Positions 53,278-63,889 of a stretch of 64,000 nucleotides of DNA are shown here, one piece after another. Origin of the DNA: Mortierella alpina (taxonomy: Eukaryota > Mortierellomycota > Mortierellomycetes > Mortierellales > Mortierellaceae). The stretch is from positions 1,798,001 through 1,862,000 of the forward strand of contig JANATF010000009.1 in assembly GCA_029449245.1 (NCBI GenBank), written 5' to 3'. The translations under genes were made by a program, and so were the position numbers. The notes beneath the pieces were generated by a model. It ran no database searches, was not told the DNA's origin, and worked only from the letters and a program-made list of their open reading frames with translations. Within the stretch, counting starts at the first letter, position 1, and each line of letters starts with the position of its first letter.

Positions 53278-54015
53278 AGAGAAACAATACGGTCAGCGCT
53301 TGCCATGAGTGAAAGAAGATCATAGTTATGCAAAGCTTATGGTTGCTCTTACCTTAGTAAATTCGAAGCTACAGCACTGAAGACAAGAGGAGAACAACGA
53401 AGAATTCTAAATGTCACAAAGAGGTCCAACGACAGTGGCACCAAGGCAGCACGTATCAAGAAAACACAAGTGATCATGTTAGCGACCATGCAAGTATCCA
53501 TGGCTATTTCAATTGCGTGTGTTCATGGGTCTTGCAATACCTGGAGAGAGACACGAGAGAGCGTTCTCCAAGAGCGATAGTAGTATCTGACGGTCTGAGA
53601 TGGCTCAGGAACAATGTCTTTGTACGCGAGAGTTCGATTCCTTGGTGGTCAAAGGTAGTCAAGTCCCGGCAAGATATCAAAGGTCACCATTTGTGGATTA
53701 GCATGAAGTTTGTAGGGTAGGGTAGGTTCAACTCATTATCACTACACCCGACTCCATCCTCAAGCGAAATCTCACACTTACAGGTTCTTGTTTGCAATTT
53801 TGGCGCTCTTTGGAAAAGTGGGTGTATCGATGGAGAGAAAGAAAAGAACAAGTTACGAAAATAATTGCGAGCGTGGGAGCGGTACACAATCTTAATCTTC
53901 GCCCTCAATCCATCTTGTGTACCTCGAGCATTGAGTTCCAATGGTTATCGTGAGCATGAATATGCAGGGGCATCTTGTATCAGCCACATACTGCCTGCTC
54001 GCTCTTGTAGTCTAC
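53278..54015 (-). promoter_or_regulatory. NLR-B upstream region
   Basis: Matches the NLR-A upstream region 20,673-21,426 in inverse, including the probable leader-intron donor. No coding exon is evident. Confidence 0.45.
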
Positions 54016-54440
54016 AAATCGCGCCGGCTACGCTCCACATCTTGATCGACAGCGCGACTAGCCTCCAAAAAATGGGTGCGCTGAGTGCTAGTCCGAATCT
54101 GCTCATACAGCTTCTGTGTCCCTGTCCTACTGTCCGATTTGGCAATCCTGTGGGAGCGGCACGCGATCTGAAATTGTCGCAACCTGAGGCCGCTGTTAAG
54201 CCGCAGTTCGTAGTGAGACAATTGCGCTCGCGCCTGAGAGAGTAGGCGATAAGGTGATGAGAAAGGCAAGACGTATGAGTGCGCGGTTGGTGTTCTAGTA
54301 TGCCAACAGCCGCTGCTAGGTCGCCAAGTTTTTTGCGTGCACTTCCTGGTGCACGTTAGAGAGGTCGTCGATGCCAGCCTGATGAGTTGTGTCCTAGTTG
54401 TCTCATCCGGGTGGTGTGTCGTTGAAGATGGGTCGGAAGC
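54016..54440 (-). pseudogene. Unidentified gene remnant upstream of NLR-B
   Basis: Same-strand remnant with an LSHYELRLNSGLRLRQFQIA segment, related to the one upstream of NLR-C and to 28,050-28,270. It lacks a complete frame: the ASLTTYQQ part and the SHYE part are in different frames. Family not recognised. Confidence 0.4.
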
Positions 54441-54582
54441 ATCGCGCTATGGGGTTCAGGAGAACAGATTCTTCGCCAACCTTAAAATACCACGGCTGTG
54501 TTCTCGTCATATAACTGATCTCACTTCCACTCCATCTCAACCGCACCATCAGGGCTCAAGGACAGGACACGAGATTCAGATC

Positions 54583-55668
54583 ATGTCAGAGAGCGACCCA
54601 GCCCGTGTACAAGAGTTACGACGCCTGCTCCTCAAGTTACTCGTAGACCACGCCCTGCGACTGCATCCTCCTCTCGGGAGGTGTCGACACTCTATCCTGT
54701 CTAAAGCGCCAATAAAAAAGAGGGCAAGGATGAACAAACGCCAAAGCCTCTCCCGGGAGCTGTCACCGTCCTCTGTGCGGATCAGGCCACAGACGAGTTC
54801 TATGCGATCCAGATCTTTGGGTCTGACGCAAAAGATGGACAAAATCACACTGGTCTGGGTCCTTGAGGAGCTCGAGTTTGTATCCAAACCCTCCAGACCT
54901 TTGATCCCATGGAAATCTGCAACGGGATCGCCATTGCCAGGGGTCTGTCCGTCGCGAATTTGCTGGGATACCAAACCATCATGACGGGAGATGGCGCCGA
55001 TGTGCTCTTTGCGGGCTATCCGTTCCTGCACAACATGTCTGCGGAGCGTCTGCGGCCTTATTCCGACAAATTGACGAAGATCATGCGATTCTTGGGTGTG
55101 CAATTGGCCAAGGCTCTGGGACTGCAACTCGTGCAGCTTTACCTCGACACAGAGCTGATTGCGCTCTCCCAGCAGTGCACATGGGATGAAAAGATCAATT
55201 ATTATGACCACCCTGTTGGCCGGAAATGGTAGGACCGACTCTCGGGTCAAAAACTCCTTGGCAAGGTTATTCTGCGCAAGGCCTTTGATGACGAAACGTT
55301 TTTCGGTCTGGAGATAGAAGGAGCCCATTGAGGTGGGTTCGGGTACGACGATTCTGCCACAGATGTTTTCCAGAGTCCATGTCGGCCGAGGATCTCAAAG
55401 AGCAGGATCGCATTTTTGAACAGGAGGGGATCAAGATCAGAGACGTTGAAGTTTGGTAGAACTGTAAGGTGTCCAAGAAGGTCTTTGGCAACGACAGAGA
55501 CCCTACCCGGGGAAGTTTAGGAAGGACGGCAGAGACCCTTGCCCCGGTTGTGGGCTCAATCTCTCGACGCCGGACCAGACCTTTTGTGTCATCTGCGGAC
55601 AGTGAGTGACCAGCGCGTGTCCTCCCGCTCCCAGAAGAGATTACAAAGACAAGCAAGAGCTCCAAATA
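54583..55668 (+). pseudogene. Asparagine-synthase-like pseudogene, unit C
   Basis: Starts like unit B (MSESDPARVQELRRLLLKLL) and shares the frame break before the PP-loop. The region after the PP-loop is altered by a different small deletion. The signature reads TGDGADVLFAGYPFL, so the Glu of the D-E-L-F segment is Val, a change expected to harm the active site. Converges on NLR-C with about 65 bp between. Confidence 0.75.
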
Positions 55669-55734
55669 AACATGACATTGAGTTGCAAATCTGATATTGT
55701 AAGAGACGAGAGTGTGGGACCTAATACATACTAT

Positions 55735-58700
55735 TTACACCAACGGCAGAGATATCTGTTTGCTGATAGCACCGCGTTGTTCTAAGAGTTTCCTATTTGT
55801 ACCACTTAAACCCTGCGTGTTCAAGATGTAGGTACCTGATACGACAAGCTGGTCATGCCAAGAGCTCCAGACTAGGTGCACAGACACGGGATGACAGGTT
55901 CCTTTGACCTTCCACATACGAACGGATGTGTCGCCACAGCCAGTTGATAAGTAGCAGCCGTGTGCACTTGCGTTCCATGCGATTGACGAGATCTCACCAT
56001 GGAAATCCTTTAGAGTAACCAAACAAAGACCTGATTTCACATCCCAGAGCCGCACCGTCTTGTCTTGACTGCCCGAGGCAATCTGCTGGCCGCTTGGCGA
56101 AAACACCACGCTGAGAACAGCGAATGTGTGGCCGCTTAGGATGGCACCAGGTGCACCGGTTTGTGCGTCCCAGAGCCGCACCGTGGTGTCGAAACTGCCC
56201 GAGGCAATCTGCTGGCCGCTTGGCGAAAACACCACGCTTGTAACATAGTCAGTGTGGCCGCTTAGGATGGCACCAGGTGCACCGGTTTGTGCGTCCCAGA
56301 GCCGCACCGTGTTGTCTTTACTGCCCGAGGCAATCTGCTGGCCGCTTGGCGAAAACACCACGCTGAGAACATCGGATGTGTGGCCGCTTAGGATAGCACC
56401 AGGCGCACCGGTTTGTTCGTCCCAGAGCCGCACCGTGTTGTCTGCACTGCCCGAGGCAATCTGCTGGCCGCTTGGCGAAAACACCACGCTGAAAACATAG
56501 GATGTGTGGCCGCTTAGGATGGCACCAGGTGCACCGGTTTGTGCGTCCCAGAGCCGCACCGTCTTGTCCCAACTGCCCGAGGCAATCTTCTGGCCGCTTG
56601 GCGAAAACACCACGCTTCCAACAGAGGATGTGTGGCCGCTTAGGATGGCACCAGGTGCACCGGTTTGTGCATCCCAGAGCCGCACCGTCTTGTCCCAACT
56701 GCCCGAGGCAATCTGCTGGCCGCTTGGCGAAAACACCACGCTGAGAACAGCGAATGTGTGACCGCTTAGGATGGCACCAGGTGCACCGGTTTGTGCGTCC
56801 CAGAGCCGCACCGTGTTGTCGAAACTGCCCGAGGCAATCTGTTGGCCGCTTGGCGAAAACACCACGCTGTAAACCCATCTGGTGTGGCCGCTGAGGATGG
56901 CACCAGGTGCACCGGTTTGTGCGTCCCAGAGCCGCACCGTCTTGTCGAGACTGCCCGAAGCAATCTGCTGGCCGCTTGGCGAAAACACCACGCTTCTAAC
57001 ATCGAAGGTGTGGCCGCTTAGGATGGCACCAGGTGCACCGGTTTGTGCGTCCCAGAGCCGCACCGTGTAGTCGTAACTGCCCGAGGCAATCTGCTGGCCG
57101 CTTGGCGAAAACACCACGCTGAGGACATAGGAAGTGTGGCCGCTTAGGATGGCACCAGGTGCACCGGTTTGTGCGTCCCAGAGCCGCACCGTGTAGTCGT
57201 AACTGCCCGAGGCAATCTGCTGGCCGCTTGGCGAAAACACCACGCTTGTAACATAGCAAGTGTGGCCGCTTAGGATCGCACCAGGTGCACCGGTTTGTGC
57301 GTCCCAGAGCCGCACCGTGTTGTCGTAACTGCCCGAGGCAATCTGCTGGCCGCTTGGCGAAAACACCACGCTGTAAACAGAGTCAGTGTGGCCGCTTAGG
57401 ATGGCACCAGGCGCACCGGTTTGTTCGTCCCAGAGCCGCACCGTCTTGTCGGAACTGCCCGAGGCAATCTGCTGGCCGCTTGGCGAAAACACCACGCTGA
57501 AAACAGGGCTGGTGTGGCCGCTTAGTTTGCGTGTCTTATCCCAAGTTGCGGTGTTGTACAAGCTAATAGTGCCCCTGACGAGGCCCACAGCAAGTGTCTT
57601 CCCGTCCGGAGAGTACGCGCACGACATCACTGAGCTTTCTTCCTCGAGATACGGATATTCGCCAAATCGGACGTCCTCCATCTGCGTGTTGCTCAAATCT
57701 GCCTGACGCAACCAGATATTGCGTAGGTTGGTGCTTCTCAAATCTGCTCCTTGTAGTTGAACTGAATCGAACTGTCCTCCACTCAGGTCCGCGCCAGGAA
57801 TTCGAATGGCTGCTAGATTGGCCCCATTGAACAACACACCGGCCCGAACCAAGATAGTGATGGCATTGGCTGCTGCCTGGCTAGCCGAGACGTCTGTTTT
57901 CGATTGCTCGACAAATTGATGAAGTCGTTGTCGGAATCCAGAATCGTCTTGGGCGTGCTCGGCTAGGAATTGGACAATCGACGGCTCGCTGACAAGCGTC
58001 CTTTGGCTTAGAGGGTGTTTGGCCAGATCTCGAGAAATATCAGACAGTGCATCTGACTCAGTGGTCTCTCGTATGTGCCGGGAGTAAAAGTACTCCAACA
58101 ACGAGCGATGGAGGAACCGGTGCTGGATACCTGAACGCGACAGCGGACTGCACTCTCTCAAGAGCGTGGCGAGGGGCTGCGATCCAAAGAACTGTACCTT
58201 CCACGTCCCTTTGTCACTCAGCGGCATGTACTGGACAACTGGATTTCCGTCCTGTTCTTTGAAGACGGCTGCAGCAAGGTTTTTCAAGAAGGCAATGGCC
58301 GTATCTACAAATCCTTCTTCAAGTAGATCCTGCAGTGCGTTCTTCTCATCAGCGGCGAACTTGATCGTCCTTAGTCGTCGTTCGCTGATATCCAGCCATT
58401 GATCGATAAAGGAGTTGTAGAGAGTCAGACGAGTTACTTTCATCTTGGTGATATCGGTCCCGTCCTTGACCACGCCAGGCAACGCTCTGAGCGATAGAGA
58501 CAGGAGAAAGGGATTCTTGACCAGCTCCATCAAGTTGGGGATCGACCTCAGCTTATCCATATAGTCCTGAGTGCTCCAGACGGGTCTATCACCAATCAGC
58601 TTGTATACCTCTGGATCTCGCACAAACTGATCAACGTATTCCCCAATCTGGTCTCTTGAGAAAGGAACAATGGCGGCCTCCGTGTACAGGTTAGCTGCAG

Positions 58701-61071
58701 AGGTACTGTAGCGATCATTCTGTTGAGGACGGAACTGGTCGCGGTAGCCCTGTCCAAGATAGGTGCTCCTGCAGCTGATAATCATTTTTGTGTCTGCTTG
58801 TCCCTCTTGATTGAGCATATTCTCCGAGTGCAAGTTGACCTTGAGTTGGGTTTCGTCGTAACCATCGCAAATCAGGATCATCTTCCGATTCTTCTTCATC
58901 TCTTTGATCTTGTCATCCTTGAATCCGTGCATCCGCAATTGCTCGCCAATGATATCCCGATGGCTCTCGGCCACAGCAGGTAGATTGATGAAGAGCGGTA
59001 TGTGGCCACCTGGCTTGTATTCATTCCAAAGCTCGTGCTCAAGGTGTCTGTTGAATGTTGATTTTCCTGCTCCTGAATCACCTAGTATCAAGAACACCTG
59101 CCCGTCGTACTCCAGGAACTCTTTGATGGTATCCATGAGCGGCAGAGCATCCTTGTCAGCAGCCTGAAGGTTGGCCTTGGCCTGAGGAGAGATGTACACG
59201 GTCTGGTTGTACTCTCTGAGTCGTCTGACCCGGAGGTCGTTGAGATCGTACTCAAGGTATGGAATATCTTGGACTAGGGCCAGAAGTGGCGACTTGATTG
59301 GGATACGGAGGTGAGACCTCAGTGGGTAGGGATGCGTGACGATGGTGGAGCCATTGTTCATTGGGACCTGCAGAAAAGCAAGGGCGACGTCTCTGACCGC
59401 AGGATCAGGCACCTCCGAGATCTTGCCGAGAATAGTCAGCATCCAAGACTTGACGCTGGCGTCCTGAGCCCAATCGGCATCATTCAAGTATAGATCCTCC
59501 AGAAAACTGACAGCTTGCTCACGGATGCAGGACTCCCATTCATCGTCAATCGCAATCTCGCCCAGGTGCTGGCTTACACCCCATTGGAATCGAGGATCAC
59601 GACGGCAAGGAGCCTCTCGAACCAGCTTGCTGAAATAGACCAATTGGCCTGCCCGGCAGAGAGCTGTAGCGGCAAGTACGTAAGGGTACCACGTATGCTT
59701 GCGGCCAGCGACAAGGCCCGCTCTGAGACTATCGAACAGTCCACGCCCACTGTCAATCAACGAGCTGATGCCTTCGTAGCTAGACTTGGCAATCCCATAA
59801 GTCTCCTCGACAGTCTTTTGCATCTGCTTGAGCCCTTCGAGTAGGCCGTCAAAGTTCAACTGAATGACTCCCGACACCTTGATAAGGCTCTCTGCGGCTC
59901 CTAGGGAGTGTCGCACGATGGCTTGAAGAGCGGACTCGTTGTCAGGAACATACTGCAAGGCCTGAAATGCGTACAGCGCTTGGTACATCAGATACGGGTC
60001 CGAGCTGGATTGCAATCCTGAAAGAACTGTGGTCAGGGGTTCCTTCTCCTCGACACGAGGTAGATCTTTGACTTTGTGCTCTGGCTCAGCCATGACATCA
60101 AGGAGGCGCGAGACAGCCAAGGTTAAATGGTACTGATGCTCCGACGACTGCTGATGGGTGTCTCCAAGGCGTTTTCTCAGAATACTCAAGATCTTGACAA
60201 GATCATCGGCGTCAAGATACGCCGGCGCGGCACACTGGACCAGCTGGACGAGACCTTGGAGTAGATCGACATCTAGAAGAACGGGTTCTTGGAGCTGCGC
60301 AATGAAGCAATTGAGCAACTTGCGGTAGTGTGCCTGATCGAGGACAGAGCCAAGGAGAACGACTTCAGACACTGCGATCGGATCCTTGACAGCATGCTTG
60401 ATAAATTCCTCAACGATGCGTGACCCCAACCAGCGAAGGTGCTCTTGCTTGATCGGATTCTCTTCAATGGCTTTGATCCATTCCTGCAGTGTATCATCGC
60501 ACGGCGTGGTCCACGACGCTTCGTTCGTGGGATCCGAGGCACTCTCGAGACCTTCGCGCTGCAAGGGGGAAGTCATGTTCCTTGGGAGACGGCTGATGCA
60601 CAAAGCGAGCTGGGATGTGCTGTCGATGCGCGCGTCAAGCTTTGGTAATGTGATTCTAGTGGATGTTTTAGATACGTTCTCCGAGAAGACATTCAAACGA
60701 GCCTCAGTCTTGCCGATCGTGGGCTGTGACCCAGCTCCTGAGCTGCTGACTTTGAGGCTGTAGACTTCAGAGGTGATCTCGGTGCTAGCAGTTTGAGCGT
60801 GACGGATCTCTGTCTTAGATGGACCATCTTGGATCGTGACCTTATCCTCATGTTTGGTTGACCGAAAGATGTTTCGAATTATGTCCCGCTTTTTAGTTTT
60901 TTGGGACGAGATGGATATATTCTCGCCATCGGAACTCAAACTAGCTTGCTGAGACGATACAGTTGCGGCGCCATGGCTGACAGATCGACCATGGGCGGGC
61001 AATGACGGCGTCAATGAGTTGTGGGCAGATCTCCCGATGTCGGGTGGTGAACTATTGAGTGGATTGCTCAT
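55735..61071 (-). CDS. NLR-C: NACHT / pentapeptide / WD40 receptor
   Basis: Uninterrupted 1,778-residue frame from ATG 61071. N-terminal, helical and NACHT regions are nearly identical to NLR-B (same Walker A and B), so B and C are the youngest pair. The WD40 region has the same 12+2 repeat number but a strikingly different set of variable residues, rich in aromatic residues. The C-terminal tail after AISKQ reads ISLPLV, unlike MSLEEP in A, because a short stretch is missing near the stop. It is probably a functional member of the same receptor family with another ligand range (inferred). Ligand and effector output cannot be read from the sequence. Confidence 0.87.
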   Translation of the reverse strand: MSNPLNSSPPDIGRSAHNSLTPSLPAHGRSVSHGAATVSSQQASLSSDGENISISSQKTKKRDIIRNIFRSTKHEDKVTIQDGPSKTEIRHAQTASTEITSEVYSLKVSSSGAGSQPTIGKTEARLNVFSENVSKTSTRITLPKLDARIDSTSQLALCISRLPRNMTSPLQREGLESASDPTNEASWTTPCDDTLQEWIKAIEENPIKQEHLRWLGSRIVEEFIKHAVKDPIAVSEVVLLGSVLDQAHYRKLLNCFIAQLQEPVLLDVDLLQGLVQLVQCAAPAYLDADDLVKILSILRKRLGDTHQQSSEHQYHLTLAVSRLLDVMAEPEHKVKDLPRVEEKEPLTTVLSGLQSSSDPYLMYQALYAFQALQYVPDNESALQAIVRHSLGAAESLIKVSGVIQLNFDGLLEGLKQMQKTVEETYGIAKSSYEGISSLIDSGRGLFDSLRAGLVAGRKHTWYPYVLAATALCRAGQLVYFSKLVREAPCRRDPRFQWGVSQHLGEIAIDDEWESCIREQAVSFLEDLYLNDADWAQDASVKSWMLTILGKISEVPDPAVRDVALAFLQVPMNNGSTIVTHPYPLRSHLRIPIKSPLLALVQDIPYLEYDLNDLRVRRLREYNQTVYISPQAKANLQAADKDALPLMDTIKEFLEYDGQVFLILGDSGAGKSTFNRHLEHELWNEYKPGGHIPLFINLPAVAESHRDIIGEQLRMHGFKDDKIKEMKKNRKMILICDGYDETQLKVNLHSENMLNQEGQADTKMIISCRSTYLGQGYRDQFRPQQNDRYSTSAANLYTEAAIVPFSRDQIGEYVDQFVRDPEVYKLIGDRPVWSTQDYMDKLRSIPNLMELVKNPFLLSLSLRALPGVVKDGTDITKMKVTRLTLYNSFIDQWLDISERRLRTIKFAADEKNALQDLLEEGFVDTAIAFLKNLAAAVFKEQDGNPVVQYMPLSDKGTWKVQFFGSQPLATLLRECSPLSRSGIQHRFLHRSLLEYFYSRHIRETTESDALSDISRDLAKHPLSQRTLVSEPSIVQFLAEHAQDDSGFRQRLHQFVEQSKTDVSASQAAANAITILVRAGVLFNGANLAAIRIPGADLSGGQFDSVQLQGADLRSTNLRNIWLRQADLSNTQMEDVRFGEYPYLEEESSVMSCAYSPDGKTLAVGLVRGTISLYNTATWDKTRKLSGHTSPVFSVVFSPSGQQIASGSSDKTVRLWDEQTGAPGAILSGHTDSVYSVVFSPSGQQIASGSYDNTVRLWDAQTGAPGAILSGHTCYVTSVVFSPSGQQIASGSYDYTVRLWDAQTGAPGAILSGHTSYVLSVVFSPSGQQIASGSYDYTVRLWDAQTGAPGAILSGHTFDVRSVVFSPSGQQIASGSLDKTVRLWDAQTGAPGAILSGHTRWVYSVVFSPSGQQIASGSFDNTVRLWDAQTGAPGAILSGHTFAVLSVVFSPSGQQIASGSWDKTVRLWDAQTGAPGAILSGHTSSVGSVVFSPSGQKIASGSWDKTVRLWDAQTGAPGAILSGHTSYVFSVVFSPSGQQIASGSADNTVRLWDEQTGAPGAILSGHTSDVLSVVFSPSGQQIASGSKDNTVRLWDAQTGAPGAILSGHTDYVTSVVFSPSGQQIASGSFDTTVRLWDAQTGAPGAILSGHTFAVLSVVFSPSGQQIASGSQDKTVRLWDVKSGLCLVTLKDFHGEISSIAWNASAHGCYLSTGCGDTSVRMWKVKGTCHPVSVHLVWSSWHDQLVVSGTYILNTQGLSGTNRKLLEQRGAISKQISLPLV
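56008..57519 (-). repeat. Twelve 126-bp WD40 repeats of NLR-C
   Basis: Residue pairs after GHT, first to last: SP, DS, CY, SY, FD, RW, FA, SS, SY, SD, DY, FA. After V: F, Y, T, L, R, Y, L, G, F, L, T, L. After GS: S, Y, Y, Y, L, F, W, W, A, K, F, Q. After the following D: K, N, Y, Y, K, N, K, K, N, N, T, K. Framework residues are otherwise constant. Confidence 0.92.
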
Positions 61072-61830
61072 GGCAGTTGTCTTGGTGCTGCATCCATTCC
61101 CAGAGAAACAATACGGTCAGCGCTTGCTATGAGCGAATGAAGATCATAGTTATGCAAAGCTTTTGGTTGCTCTTACCTTAGTAAAGTCGAAGCTATCGCA
61201 CTGACGACAAGAGGAGAACAACGAAGAATTCAAAATGTCACAAAGAGGTCTAACGACAGTGGCACTAAGGCAGCACGTATCAAGTAAACACAACTGATCA
61301 TGTTAGCGACCATGCAAGTATCCATGACTATTTCAATTGCGTGTGTTCATGGGTCTTGCAATACCTGGAGAGAGACACGAGAGACGTTCTCCAAGAGCGA
61401 TAGCAGTATCTGACGGTCTGAGATGGCTCAGGAACAATGTCTTTGTACGCGAGAGTTCGATTCCTTGGTGGTCAAAGGTAGTAAAGTCACGGCAAGATAT
61501 CAAAGGTCGCCATTTGTGGATTAGCATGAAGTTTGTAGGGTAAGTGCAACTCAGTATCACTACACCCGACTTCATCCTCAAGCGGAATCTCACACTTACA
61601 GGTTCTTGATTGCAATTTTGGCGCTCTTTGGAGAAGTGGGTGTATCGATGGAGAGAAAGAAAAGAACAAGTTACGAAAATAATTGCAAGCGTGGGAGCGG
61701 TATACAATCTTAATCTTCGCCCTCAATCCATCCTGTGTACCTCGAGCATTGAGTTCCAATGGTTATCGTGAGCATGAATATGCAGGGGCATCTTGTATCA
61801 GCCACATACTGCCTGCTCGCTCTTGTAGTC
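61072..61830 (-). promoter_or_regulatory. NLR-C upstream region
   Basis: Nearly identical to the NLR-B upstream region, with the same probable leader-intron donor; no coding exon evident. Confidence 0.45.
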
Positions 61831-62260
61831 TACAAATCGCGCCGGCTACGCTCCAAATCTCGATCGACGGCGCGACTGGCTTCCAAACTGGGTGCGCTGA
61901 GCGCTAGTCCGAATCTGCTCATACAGCTTATGTGTCCCTGTCCTACTGTCCGATTTGGCAATCCTGTGGGAGCGGCACGCGATCTGAAACTGTCGCAACC
62001 TGAGGCCGCTGTTAAGCCGCACTTCGTAGTGAGACAAATGCGCTAGCGCCTGAGAGAGTAGGCGATAAGGTGACGAGAAGGGCAAGGCGCAGGAGCGCGC
62101 GGTTGGAGCTCTAGTTGGGCATTCCAACAGCTGCTGGTACGTCGTCAGGTGCTTTGCGCACTGCCTGAAGCACGACAGAGAGGTCGTCGATGCCAGCCTG
62201 ATGAAGTGTGTCCTAGTTGTCTCATCCGGGTGGTGTGTCGTTGAAGATGGGTCGGAAGCA
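61831..62260 (-). pseudogene. Unidentified gene remnant upstream of NLR-C
   Basis: The longest version of this remnant: an open stretch from about 62,127 to 61,846 contains ARAPTARSCALPFSSPYRLL and LSHYEVRLNSGLRLRQFQ. The part related to TTYQQLLE lies in another frame upstream. No domain recognised. Confidence 0.4.
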
Positions 62261-62269
62261 TCGCGCTAT

Positions 62270-63703
62270 TATTATTCACAGGGGCAGTGAGCAAAGAGTG
62301 GGGTGGGTACATCTAGGTTTGTTTCTTGGCTCAACCCAGTTCATGAAACGCTGCTGTTTAGACTGCAGATGAAATACAACAGAGCACTCGACCCATAATG
62401 ATTCTTTAGACAGGCCCTGAGAAGGGCTTTGATAGATTCTACAGGCCTGGGCTTATTAGTCACGGCGAGATTCCATCGGGCGTGAGCTGGGACGGAATCC
62501 TTAAAGGGCAAGCTCAATTGCTCACAACGCGTACATACCGTGCTGTACTAGTGGTAGTCCTGTGAACCTGAAGAATAGTTTTTTTTTGAGGCAATGTAAT
62601 ATCTCTTATCAGATAAGCTGAGAAGAAAGAAGGAGAGGGTCATGAACAGAGCCTTTCGTCCTAACCATGCAAAGGAGGTAGAAAAACCACTTGGCACGCC
62701 TCTGGAGGGTAGCTTCCTATACGCATCTATTCGGAACGCATAAATGTTCTATTTTGGAGTGACTAAGGCCATTCGCAGTTTTTTTGGTTGCATGCACTTG
62801 GTCATTTCGAGAGAGAGAGACAGATAGAAACGCAAGATCCCCTTTAGAAGGATCGTGGCATTGTCGCAGGTTAGATTCGCGTTGGCAATAGCTGCTGGCG
62901 TTTATGGTTGCGTCCATCTTGGGCTCGGAGGGAGGCAGTAAATGTTCCTCTTTTGAAGAATCGTCGTGATATCAAATAGGGTATCTGCACGCTGCTAGCA
63001 TTCCTAGCGATTCTCCTTCCCTTCATAGTTGAGTGATCTGATACAGTGCTGGACTGTGGAGCAGCCAATGGCTCTGATGTGAGCGACCCAGGCGCCTAGA
63101 TCTTGTGTACGGTACAGTAGACTGTGTACACGCGGGTCCTATATTGCATGATACCCTCGGTAATAAAACTCTATCTGTATCGCGTGAAAGTGAACTCGTG
63201 AACCGCCTCCACGGACTTGGATCGGTAATTGTTCTTGCCCCGACGGGCTTTCTCCTGAAGACCGATCACACACATGAAAACAAGAGAGGGTTTGATCCAT
63301 GCTTGCTCACCGCATTTATGCACGGTTGGTAAAAAGCAATATATATTGCTTCGAAAAAGCTCGTTTTGAGACTCTGGTTGGTCCAAAGCGGCTGTTTATG
63401 ATGGCCAGGGGTACGCTTCCTGCTGGGGACGCGAAGCTGGCCAATTGCAAGGACCGTTGGTTGTGAAAGGGTAAGGGAACGGAATCTACTTGAACGCGCC
63501 AAGGTTCAATAGAGCTATCGAGGTACATGTACATGTACATTGTTCCCTGGGCACGGGAGAACAAAGAACGACACGAGGAGAGAGCTATCTCATGAGTAAG
63601 CTCTACGGCTGGGCGATCCCTTGTTCATAGTAATGTTAATATCAAACTAAACAACAACAGCATCAATGGCATGATAGAACCAAGACTCGTCAACACTCAC
63701 AGG
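62270..63703. other. 1.4-kb region without a supportable gene
   Basis: Unique sequence right of unit C. Reading frames are short and lack domains. A self-complementary run of ACATGT repeats (GTACATGTACATGTACAT) lies at about 63,522-63,540. Confidence 0.45.
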
Positions 63704-63710
63704 TATAAAA
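63704..63710 (+). promoter_or_regulatory. TATA box of the secreted protein at the window end
   Basis: TATAAAA lies 186 bp upstream of the ATG at 63,890, followed by a C/T-rich leader. Confidence 0.55.
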
Positions 63711-63889
63711 GGGTCGGCTCCGTCCTCCTCTTTTTAAACCTCATCAATCCATCTTTGTTCCCTTTCCCGGCCTCAGCAACTCTACATCCAAACAGTCTTG
63801 CTCTTCAGCAAAAACTCACTTAGTACCCACAACATCAGCAACTTTCTCTACTCGCCCACTCTTCTTTTCTTTTTTATCCACCATCCAAA

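Larger units (their letters stand above)
46649..54450 (-). repeat. NLR unit B
   Basis: A 7.8-kb unit that starts 109 bp after the methionine-synthase stop. Order: asparagine-synthase-like pseudogene (+), NLR-B (-), upstream region, unidentified remnant. It is followed directly by unit C with the same order and orientation. The left edge (GGTTCAGGAGAACAGATT) equals the left edge of unit C at 54,453. Confidence 0.88.
54451..62269 (-). repeat. NLR unit C
   Basis: A 7.8-kb tandem partner of unit B, same gene order and orientation. The B/C junction is at CATCGCGCTAT followed by GGGGTTCAGG. The outer right edge (CATCGCGCTAT, 62,259-62,269) equals the right edge of unit B, after which unique sequence begins. 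Confidence 0.88.
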
